From Anaerolineales bacterium (GTDB taxonomy: Bacteria > Chloroflexota > Anaerolineae > 4572-78 > NAK82), in the NCBI GenBank assembly GCA_024643945.1, contig JAHELX010000058.1, positions 1 to 17,007 of the forward strand: a stretch of 17,007 nt of DNA, in the 5' to 3' direction. Positions 1 through 6,311 of the stretch are shown here, in pieces (position 1 is the first letter of the stretch; the number at the start of each line of letters is the position of its first letter). The position numbers and the translations under genes are program-made. The notes beneath the pieces were generated by a model. The model saw only the letters and a list, made by a program, of their open reading frames with translations, ran no database searches and was not told where the DNA came from.

Positions 1-1632
1 CCTTTGAACGGCGGGGTGTATTTCGGTTTTGGGGCAAACCCCTCCCCCAGCCCCTCCCTCCCTTGGCAGGGACAGGCCCCTTGGCAGGGACAGGCGACGC
101 GGGGAGGGGAGCAACTTCCACCAGCCCCCCAGGGCCACCCCGGCCCAGATGAAGGGCACCGGCATCAACGCGGCCAGGCGGGGCACGAAAGGAGCGTCAA
201 CGGTCAGGATGCTGCCCAGGAGCAGGTGCGGCCAAAACCACAGGTGCAACACCCAATGTCCGCCTTGCGGCAAACGCCAGAGGCTGAGACCCAGCCCCAC
301 TACCAGCAACCCGGCTGTCAGCTTGTCGAGCATTGGCTCGTCGAAGCCGTATTGTCCACTGCTGTCGCCGCGGGCGTTGAAGACCAGCAGGCTTCTGATC
401 GCCTGCTGGCGCAGAATCTCCCCCCAATCGTCGGTGTGATAGGCCGATTCCAGGTGCGGCAGATTGTTGAACAGGAAAACACCGCGCTGCCGGGAGACAA
501 GCGGCTCCGGGTGTTTGGCAAAATAGACTACCTGGGGCGCGATAGTTAATGTCCCGGCAATGACCAGAGCCAACAGGCCGGGCACATAGTGCCGCCACTG
601 GCCTCGGTTGCGCCACACAGCCAGTCCAAGAACTGCACCGACGATCAAGGGCATCAGCCGGACCGCATAGTAAGTATAGAGTCCCAGTCCCAGCGCCAGG
701 CCGGTCAGGGCGTAGTCCAGCCGATGCTGCGTGCGCAGTGCGCGCCATGCCAGGTAGACCGCCCAGGCGGCGAAAAAAGTGGCCTGAATGTTGTTGATCC
801 CAAGACGGCTGAAATGGACTGACCAGTGACCCACTGCCATCAGTGCCGCCGAGGCCAGCGCCACGCGCCGGTCGAACATCGAGCGGGCCAGCAGGTAGAC
901 TGGCAGCAGCGTCAGCGCGCCAAACAGCGCTGACGAGAGGCGCAATCCGGCGATGTCGTCGCCGAAAAGGCGCATAATACCGGCCTGAGCCGCGAAGCTG
1001 CCAATGGGGAACTGATACCAGCCCACGGCGAAGAGAGTGGGCTGCTCGCCATGCAAGACGGTCCGGGCATTGAGGCCGAATTGGGCCTCGTCACCGTGGA
1101 TGGCGGGGGGCAGATGACCCAGGTTGTACACGCGGGCGAAGATGGCCAGCCCCAAAACTATCCCCAGCGCCAGAATCTCCTGCCGGGTAAACGGTTGTAG
1201 GCCTTGCCACCAATCTTGATCAACCAGTGCCCCCATAAATGCCAGCAGGCTGAGCCCCCACAGCAGCCCGTCCCACGGCCAGCCCTTCTCGCCTGCGGCC
1301 AGGATCAGCACCCCTGCCTGAGCCAGCCAGGCTGCCACCAGGAGCCCGCGCCGTATTCTCTGTGTTGATTCCTGCGCGGCGGGGGAAGACTCCTCCCTTG
1401 GCTCTTCCCCGACATAAGGAGACTCTCCTTCTTGTGCGGGAGGGGCAGGGTGACCTGACCCATTTATGCGGGAAACCTCGGCCTCCCAGGTGGGAAAATA
1501 GCGAATCGCCAGCCCCACGGCGATCAGGAACAGGGCTCCTACCTCCAGGGGCGGAGCATTGTGGTGTAGCCGCTGTTGGGCCAGCAGGGCTAGAGCCAAG
1601 GCGGCCGTTGGTCCGATCCATTTCATCGGCAT
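1..1632 (-). CDS. GT39/PMT-type membrane glycosyltransferase, C-terminus cut by window edge
   Basis: This minus-strand frame stays open from ATG at 1632 to the left edge (544 codons, no stop seen), so the C-terminus is missing. The protein is very hydrophobic with many predicted membrane helices. After about four N-terminal helices comes HLPPAIHGDEAQFGLNAR, with Asp181-Glu182 in the first outer loop. This acidic pair is the hallmark of the PMT/ArnT/GT39 families, which transfer sugars from polyprenyl-phosphate donors to lipid or protein acceptors at the outer membrane face. Further support comes from GWYQFPIGS and from repeated helix-loop blocks ending in YLLARSMFDRRVAL. Family membership is fairly sure; the substrate is unknown. 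Two low-complexity insertions lie inside the frame, at about residues 56-97 and 513-524. A second ATG at 1626 is possible and neither start has a clear Shine-Dalgarno. A promoter lies at 1681-1709. The gene diverges from uvrB and appears functionally unrelated. Confidence 0.82.
   Translation of the reverse strand, partial: MPMKWIGPTAALALALLAQQRLHHNAPPLEVGALFLIAVGLAIRYFPTWEAEVSRINGSGHPAPPAQEGESPYVGEEPREESSPAAQESTQRIRRGLLVAAWLAQAGVLILAAGEKGWPWDGLLWGLSLLAFMGALVDQDWWQGLQPFTRQEILALGIVLGLAIFARVYNLGHLPPAIHGDEAQFGLNARTVLHGEQPTLFAVGWYQFPIGSFAAQAGIMRLFGDDIAGLRLSSALFGALTLLPVYLLARSMFDRRVALASAALMAVGHWSVHFSRLGINNIQATFFAAWAVYLAWRALRTQHRLDYALTGLALGLGLYTYYAVRLMPLIVGAVLGLAVWRNRGQWRHYVPGLLALVIAGTLTIAPQVVYFAKHPEPLVSRQRGVFLFNNLPHLESAYHTDDWGEILRQQAIRSLLVFNARGDSSGQYGFDEPMLDKLTAGLLVVGLGLSLWRLPQGGHWVLHLWFWPHLLLGSILTVDAPFVPRLAALMPVPFIWAGVALGGWWKLLPSPRRLSLPRGLSLPREGGAGGGVCPKTEIHPAVQR
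61..96. repeat. 18-bp tandem repeat, two copies, within the glycosyltransferase frame
   Basis: CCTTGGCAGGGACAGG occurs at 61-76 and again at 79-94 with an 18-bp period. It is flanked by C-rich DNA (41-60) and G-rich DNA (97-110) that are partly complementary. On the minus strand it encodes a repeated LSLPR-type hexapeptide followed by a Gly/Pro-rich stretch just after a membrane helix. It resembles a dispersed GC-rich repeat that entered the gene without breaking the frame. Confidence 0.7.
1382..1430. repeat. Double palindrome inserted in frame in the glycosyltransferase
   Basis: Two inverted repeats stand side by side. GGGGAAGA (1382-1389) pairs with TCTTCCCC (1403-1410), and AAGGAGA (1416-1422) pairs with TCTCCTT (1424-1430). 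On the coding strand the surrounding 1345-1465 encodes a Pro/Glu/Ser-rich hydrophilic linker between membrane helices, unlike the rest of the protein. This suggests a REP-like or palindromic element tolerated inside the gene. Confidence 0.5.
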
Positions 1633-1680
1633 AACACGCTCAACTTTTGGTTGGGGTAGCCAGTGGCAAGCAGCAGGGAT

Positions 1681-1709
1681 ATTGTAGCACTGCGAAACAG
1701 ACAGGCCAA
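1681..1709 (-). promoter_or_regulatory. Sigma70-like promoter for the glycosyltransferase gene
   Basis: On the minus strand the sequence reads TTGGCC (1709-1704), a 17-nt spacer, then TACAAT (1686-1681). The predicted start is about 40 nt before the ATG at 1632. Confidence 0.5.
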
Positions 1710-1798
1710 GTTAGAGGTAGAAGCAGATCATCTGAATTTGAGGCGAGTTTTTCCGTTACAAGCGCGAGGTTTCAGCCGTGAGCTTTTGCTCTAGCCAT

Positions 1799-1827
1799 TT
1801 GTCAAGTCCACTGGTGAGAGGTATAAT
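1799..1827 (+). promoter_or_regulatory. uvrB promoter
   Basis: TTGTCA (1799-1804), a 17-nt spacer and a perfect TATAAT (1822-1827) lie upstream of uvrB. The predicted transcription start is near 1834, giving a leader of about 40 nt. Confidence 0.75.
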
Positions 1828-1835
1828 ACAACTTC

Positions 1836-1849
1836 CGAACTTGTGTTCT
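1836..1849. promoter_or_regulatory. LexA (SOS) box, CGAAC-N4-GTTC type
   Basis: CGAACTTGTGTTCT matches the Gram-positive-type LexA/DinR consensus CGAAC-N4-GTTCG at all but the last base, with a perfect GAAC/GTTC dyad. It lies directly downstream of the -10 hexamer, over the predicted transcription start, where a repressor would block initiation. uvrB is a classic SOS gene, so position and identity agree. Confidence 0.7.
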
Positions 1850-1872
1850 ATGCTCGTTCAGGAGGATAGCGG

Positions 1873-3897
1873 GTGACTGAATTCAAGGTGGTGTCCGACT
1901 TTCAACCTACCGGCGACCAGCCGGAGGCGATTGAGCAACTGGTTGAGGGGCTGAACGAAGGTGCCGTACACCAGACGTTGTTGGGAGCGACCGGCACCGG
2001 CAAGACGTACACTGTGGCCAAAGTGGTCGAAGCGACCCAGCACCCCACGCTGGTAATGGTGCACAACAAGACACTGGCTGCGCAACTGTACAGTGAGTTT
2101 AGAGAATTCTTCCCCAACAACGCCGTCGAATACTTCGTCAGTTACTACGATTATTACCAGCCGGAGGCCTATATCCCCCGCACCGACACCTACATTGAAA
2201 AAGACGCCAGCATCAATGAAGAGATTGACCGGCTGCGACTGGCGGCCACCCAGGCCCTCTTTTCCCGGCGCGACGTGCTGATCGTCGCTTCGGTCAGCGC
2301 CATCTATGGCCTGGGCGACCCGGTGGAATACGGCAAGGTGGTCGTCAACTTGCGACAGGGGGAGATTCGTAAGCGTGACAAGGTGCTGCGCCACCTGGTG
2401 GACATCTACTACGCTCGCAACGACTACGAACTGAAGCGAGGTACCTTCCGCGTGCGCGGCGACACTCTGGAGATCATGCCTGCTTACGGCAACCTGGCCT
2501 ACCGGGTGGAGTTCTTTGGCGACGAGATCGAGCGCATCACCGAGGTTGATGCCCTGACGGGCGAGGTGCTCACCCGGCATGTGAGCCTGGACATCTACCC
2601 GGCCAAGCACTTCATCACCCCTCAGGAAAAGCTGGTCAAAGCATTAGAAGACATTGAGGCGGAACTGGAAGAGCGGCTGGCCGAACTCAAAGCGCAGGAC
2701 AAGCTACTGGAAGCGCAACGGCTGGAACAGCGCACCCGCTACGATCTGGAGATGTTGCGCGAAGTGGGCTATTGTGCTGGCATCGAGAACTACGCGCGCC
2801 ACCTGGGTCAGCGTGAGCCTGGCTCCATCCCCTGGACGCTGCTCGACTATTTCCCCGACGACTTCTTGATGGTGGTGGATGAATCTCACATGACCATTCC
2901 TCAAATCCGGGGGATGTATCATGGCGACCGCAGCCGCAAGGAAGTGCTGGTGGATTACGGTTTTCGCCTGCCGAGCGCCCTCGACAATCGGCCCCTCAAC
3001 TTTCGGGAGTGGGAGGACCATCTGCACCAGGCTATCTACACCAGCGCCACTCCCGGCCCCTATGAACTGGAGAAATCCAAAGGGCACGTGGTGGAGCAGG
3101 TTATCCGCCCCACCGGCCTGGTAGATCCGGAGGTCATTGTGCGTCCGGTGAAAGGGCAAATTGATGATCTGCTGGCCGAGATCAACCAGCGCGTGGGACA
3201 GGGCGAGCGGGCGTTGGTTACTACTCTCACCAAGCGTATGGCCGAAGACCTGGCCGACTACCTGATGGAGATGGGGATCAAAGTCCATTATCTGCACAGC
3301 GAGATTCAGACCCTGGAGCGGGTAGAAATTCTGCGCGACCTGCGGTTAGGGGTGTATGACGTGGTGGTAGGCATCAACCTGTTGCGCGAGGGTTTGGATC
3401 TGCCGGAGGTGTCGCTGGTGGCCATTTTGGACGCCGACAAAGAAGGCTTCCTGCGCTCCGAGCCGGCGCTGATCCAGACCATTGGGCGGGCGGCGCGCCA
3501 CGTGAACGGTACGGTCATCATGTATGCTAATACGCTTACCGAAGCCATGCGCCGCGCGATTGATGAAACTAACCGCCGCCGCGCCAAGCAAATTGCTTAC
3601 AATCAGGAACACGGCATCGAGCCGCGCTCCATCGTCAAAGAGGTGCGAGATTTGACTGACCGGATACGCAAGGTGGCTGAAAAGGGTGTGCCCTATGTCG
3701 TCAGCCGGGAGATGCCAAAGGATGAATTGGCCCGGCTCATCAAGGAATTGGAGAGGCAAATGAAGGCCGCCGCCGCCGAACTGGAATTTGAAAAGGCAGC
3801 CGTGCTGCGGGACCAAATCTTTGAGCTGCGCCAGCAAATGCAAGAGATGGACACCCGGCCCGAATGGGAGAAGATACGCGAGGAAGCTTTGGAGTAA
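1873..3897 (+). CDS. uvrB: UvrABC excinuclease subunit B
   Basis: UvrB is the damage-verifying helicase-like subunit of bacterial nucleotide excision repair. UvrA loads it on DNA, and it then recruits UvrC for the two incisions. The 674-residue length is normal. Visible features in order: Walker A GATGTGKT (residues 38-45), the beta-hairpin region [20 protein letters not shown] (about 91-110) that inserts between the strands, the DESH Walker B (336-339), the C-terminal helicase motifs including the QTIGRAARH block, and a terminal UVR domain (about 623-660) that contacts UvrC. The start is GTG, supported by AGGAGG at 1860-1865 with 7-nt spacing and by the N-terminus matching the family ([20 protein letters not shown]). 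It appears monocistronic, with its own promoter and an SOS box. No defects were seen. Confidence 0.98.
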   Translation: MTEFKVVSDFQPTGDQPEAIEQLVEGLNEGAVHQTLLGATGTGKTYTVAKVVEATQHPTLVMVHNKTLAAQLYSEFREFFPNNAVEYFVSYYDYYQPEAYIPRTDTYIEKDASINEEIDRLRLAATQALFSRRDVLIVASVSAIYGLGDPVEYGKVVVNLRQGEIRKRDKVLRHLVDIYYARNDYELKRGTFRVRGDTLEIMPAYGNLAYRVEFFGDEIERITEVDALTGEVLTRHVSLDIYPAKHFITPQEKLVKALEDIEAELEERLAELKAQDKLLEAQRLEQRTRYDLEMLREVGYCAGIENYARHLGQREPGSIPWTLLDYFPDDFLMVVDESHMTIPQIRGMYHGDRSRKEVLVDYGFRLPSALDNRPLNFREWEDHLHQAIYTSATPGPYELEKSKGHVVEQVIRPTGLVDPEVIVRPVKGQIDDLLAEINQRVGQGERALVTTLTKRMAEDLADYLMEMGIKVHYLHSEIQTLERVEILRDLRLGVYDVVVGINLLREGLDLPEVSLVAILDADKEGFLRSEPALIQTIGRAARHVNGTVIMYANTLTEAMRRAIDETNRRRAKQIAYNQEHGIEPRSIVKEVRDLTDRIRKVAEKGVPYVVSREMPKDELARLIKELERQMKAAAAELEFEKAAVLRDQIFELRQQMQEMDTRPEWEKIREEALE

Positions 3898-3975
3898 GTT
3901 CCCAGAGGTAGGGGTGTGGCGTTCCCTGGCAACGTGCAGGAGGCCTGGCTGAGTAGTTACTGTTGGCAATGTATT

Positions 3976-4003
3976 TTGGGTATGTTGCCTGCTGTGCTAT
4001 AAT
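3976..4003 (+). promoter_or_regulatory. Extended -10 promoter in the gap after uvrB
   Basis: TTGGGT (3976-3981), a 16-nt spacer and TATAAT (3998-4003) preceded by TG-N form an extended -10 promoter. The predicted start, near 4010, would read straight into the inverted-repeat element at 4026-4275. The original target may have been the protease gene further down. Confidence 0.5.
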
Positions 4004-4025
4004 TGCGGCGCGCTTTGGTGCTCAA

Positions 4026-4275
4026 GTAACTGCTCACCCTCCCGGAGCAAAGCCCCCCCACGGGGCAGGTTTAGGCAAATGCCAAAGCACTTGTCCAGAA
4101 ATAATTTGGTACTTTTGCCATCAGTTACACCCGATTTGCCGATTGAAGTGCAAAGTCATTATTGGACAAGTACAAAGCCAAAACTGTTGCTACACTCGGC
4201 AATTCAGACGCAGAATGTCCGCTGAACGCAACCTGCCCCGTGGGGGGGCTTTGCTCCGGGAGGGTGAGCAGTTAC
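4026..4275. mobile_element. 250-bp MITE with 46-bp perfect terminal inverted repeats, IS66-like ends
   Basis: Positions 4026-4071 and 4230-4275 are exact reverse complements over 46 bp. Both ends begin GTAACTGCTCACCCTCCC reading inward. The flanks GTGCTCAA (4018-4025) and GTGCCTAA (4276-4283) match at 6 of 8 bases, suggesting an eroded or imperfect 8-bp target duplication. Ends starting GTAA and 8-bp duplications are typical of the IS66 family, so a non-autonomous IS66-type derivative is the best guess. The 158-bp core has no transposase and contains smaller dyads: ACTTGTCCA with TGGACAAGT, and TTGCCGA with TCGGCAA. The identical ends suggest recent movement or selection for the hairpin. An open frame across it (3963-4283) looks accidental. 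Confidence 0.78.
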
Positions 4276-4325
4276 GTGCCTAATAAGGTCCGTCATCCAG
4301 GCGAAATTGCGGTACCATTGACGCA

Positions 4326-4354
4326 TTGAAATCCCCTGTTTTTACGTGTATTAT
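4326..4354 (+). promoter_or_regulatory. Candidate promoter of the protease-amidase unit
   Basis: TTGAAA (4326-4331), a 17-nt spacer and TATTAT (4349-4354); a second TATTAT follows at 4358-4363. The transcript would begin near 4361 and carry a leader of about 270 nt that includes the hairpins at 4401-4457 and the MITE at 4460-4609. Confidence 0.5.
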
Positions 4355-4400
4355 GTGTATTATAGAGAAGTATCTAGTACCCTGCCCAGGACTCTTTGAA

Positions 4401-4457
4401 GGCTAGAAATAGCCGCCATGGGGGTCAAAACTCCCCATCAATTCAGTCTTGACGGGG
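4401..4457 (+). promoter_or_regulatory. Leader with mutually exclusive hairpins (possible RNA switch)
   Basis: A GAAA-capped stem, GGCTA-GAAA-TAGCC, lies at 4401-4414. Next, ATGGGG (4418-4423) can pair with CCCCAT (4433-4438). The same CCCC with TCAA (4433-4436, 4438-4441) can instead pair with TTGA and GGGG (4449-4452, 4454-4457), with one mismatch. The two foldings cannot coexist, as in an attenuator or riboswitch. No known riboswitch class was recognised and the function is unproven. Confidence 0.35.
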
Positions 4458-4459
4458 CA

Positions 4460-4609
4460 CTAGGAGAGTGCTGAAAAAGTGGGCATTTTTAACGCATCCC
4501 AAAGGGACCCCGAGGGGAAGACGCGGAGACGCAAAGAAAAATCTTCTAGAAACTCTGCGCCTTTGCGCCTCTGCGCCTCTGCGTTGAGACTTTTTCAGTA
4601 CTCTTCTAG
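4460..4609. mobile_element. 150-bp MITE with about 21-bp terminal inverted repeats, CTAG target
   Basis: The ends 4460-4480 and 4589-4609 are inverted repeats matching at 19 of 21 bases, with core AGAGTGCTGAAAAAGT and its near-complement. The outermost CTAG on each side could be target sequence or a TA duplication, as in IS630/mariner-type insertion. The interior has GACGCGGAGACGCAAAG on one side and repeated CTCTGCGCC/TTTGCGCCT units on the other, roughly complementary, a repeat type found widely in bacterial genomes. It sits only 22 bp upstream of the protease start codon and artificially extends that reading frame upstream to 4479. Confidence 0.65.
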
Positions 4610-4631
4610 CTCACTTAGAGGCAAATTATAT

Positions 4632-6305
4632 ATGGACCGAAGGCGCTTTTCCTCAGGGGGGGGGCGTAGCTTAACAACACGCTTTATCCCTTTTATGATC
4701 ACCGCGATGATGATGGTGGCGGTGATGACGCTGCCCATCTCCACCTACGCGCAGGGCCCCTTCGGGGAAACGCCGCACCCAGAACCCTCGTCCTCACCTC
4801 CACCCAGCGGCCGTTTTGTGCCTGGCGAAATCCTGGTGAAGTTCAAGCCTGCCGTTGGCCAACTCAGTGCTCAGCGTGCATTGGAAGCCCGCAACCTCCA
4901 GGTGTCGGGTGATATCCAGTCTATTGGTGTACTCAAAGTGGCGGTTGAGTCAGGTCGAGAGCTGGAAACAATTGCCGCTTTGCGTCAGAACCCAAACGTG
5001 CTGTATGCCGAGCCGAATTATATTGCCTACGCTTTCGATACCGTTCCTGATGATCCTAAGTACGGAAGCCAGTGGGGATTACCCCAAATCAAGGCTCCCG
5101 CCGCCTGGGATATCACAACCGGGGGTAGCGACGTCACCGTCGCAGTGGTTGACACCGGGATTGACCTGGGTCATCCAGACTTGAGTTGCTTGGGCAAGCT
5201 AACCTCCGGTTGGGATTTCATCAACAACGATGCAACCCCCGACGACGACTACGGTCATGGCTCTCACGTGGCCGGGATCGCAGCCGCTTGTACCAACAAT
5301 AGCATTGGTGTAGCTGGCGTGGCCTGGGGAGTGCGCCTGATGCCGGTCAAGGTATTGGATGCCAACGGCATCGGCAGTTATGAAGATGTGGCGAATGGCA
5401 TCACCTACGCTGCAAACCACGGCGCCGACATCATCAATCTAAGCTTGGGCGGCAGCGAGAGCAGCACCACTTTGGCTGATGCTGTGCAATATGCCTACGA
5501 CCATGGCGTCCTCATCGTCTCAGCGGCCGGCAACTGTGCCCAGGGTGGATACCAATGTGGTAACCTCGTCAATCCGGTTATGTACCCGGCTGCCTACCCC
5601 ACTACTCTGGCCGTGGCAGCTACTGATTCCAACGATAATTGGGCTTACTTCTCCGAGTATCGTCCCTATGTGGATGTGGCCGCGCCGGGTGTCAGCATCT
5701 ATAGCACGTGGAAGGGCGGTGGTTACGCCTCGCTACAGGGCACCTCGATGGCTACTCCCTATGTGGCCGGGCTGGCCGCTCTCATCTGGTCCCTTGACCC
5801 CAACCTGACGCGAGATCAGGTGCGCGCCGTAATCCAATCTACGGCCGACGACGTGTGGACCCCCGGTAAAGACGACTACACCGGCTACGGCCGCATCAAC
5901 GCCTGGCGCGCGCTGCAATCATTGGTTAGCTTGCAAATTTCCCCCGACCAGACCGGGTTCCTCGTTGACGACGACAGTGGTCCCTTCCCGGCCTCGAAGA
6001 ATATCGAGATTACCACAACCAGCCGCAATGTCATCAACTGGACCGCAAGCGTTTCGCCCTCTGTTTCGTGGCTGAGCGTAGCGCCTCCGGCCTCCGGTAA
6101 CGTATCGGCTGCCTCGGCGGCTAACTTCACCTTGGTGGCCAGCCGTCCCGCCGCTTACGGTACGTACACCACCCAAGTGATTGTTACTGGTACACTGCCT
6201 TCGGGTGGCACCATCGGTCCGGAGATCATCCAGGTCCACATCAGCTATGTCTCCGATCTCTACGAATACCGCTTCCCGGCCATCTTCAAGAATTACGCGC
6301 CTTGA
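4632..6305 (+). CDS. Secreted subtilisin-like serine protease (S8 family)
   Basis: This is a 557-residue preproenzyme. A signal peptide (residues 1 to about 41: RRR, a Met/Ala/Val-rich core, then TYA before Gln) is followed by a propeptide-like region (about 60-130, VPGEILVKFKPAVGQ to VLYAEPNY) resembling fervidolysin or I9 pro-domains. The catalytic domain has an intact triad: Asp174 in VVDTGIDLGHPDL, His209 in HGSHVAGIAA, oxyanion Asn301 in SAAGNC and Ser372 in GTSMATPYVAGLAAL. After about residue 430 comes a BACON-like beta domain (SWLSVAPPASG), then the tail YRFPAIFKNYAP, similar to tails of other Chloroflexota exported proteins. The start at 4632 has AGAGG (4617-4621) 10 nt upstream. The frame is open back to 4479, but that part is translated MITE and is excluded. 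The next gene begins 6 nt after the stop, implying co-transcription with the amidase-like protein. Confidence 0.93.
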   Translation: MDRRRFSSGGGRSLTTRFIPFMITAMMMVAVMTLPISTYAQGPFGETPHPEPSSSPPPSGRFVPGEILVKFKPAVGQLSAQRALEARNLQVSGDIQSIGVLKVAVESGRELETIAALRQNPNVLYAEPNYIAYAFDTVPDDPKYGSQWGLPQIKAPAAWDITTGGSDVTVAVVDTGIDLGHPDLSCLGKLTSGWDFINNDATPDDDYGHGSHVAGIAAACTNNSIGVAGVAWGVRLMPVKVLDANGIGSYEDVANGITYAANHGADIINLSLGGSESSTTLADAVQYAYDHGVLIVSAAGNCAQGGYQCGNLVNPVMYPAAYPTTLAVAATDSNDNWAYFSEYRPYVDVAAPGVSIYSTWKGGGYASLQGTSMATPYVAGLAALIWSLDPNLTRDQVRAVIQSTADDVWTPGKDDYTGYGRINAWRALQSLVSLQISPDQTGFLVDDDSGPFPASKNIEITTTSRNVINWTASVSPSVSWLSVAPPASGNVSAASAANFTLVASRPAAYGTYTTQVIVTGTLPSGGTIGPEIIQVHISYVSDLYEYRFPAIFKNYAP

Positions 6306-6311
6306 TGCCTG

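Noticed and set aside
1858..2610. Antisense open frame of 250 codons over uvrB
   Set aside because: It lies entirely opposite uvrB, shows no recognisable domain, and is explained by GC-rich codon bias.
3963..4283. 106-codon frame after uvrB
   Set aside because: It coincides with the inverted-repeat element and much of it translates the two arms. There is no ribosome site or recognisable protein.
4479..4631. N-terminal extension of the protease frame
   Set aside because: It translates the MITE and lacks a ribosome site. The start at 4632 has AGAGG at 10 nt and gives a proper signal peptide.
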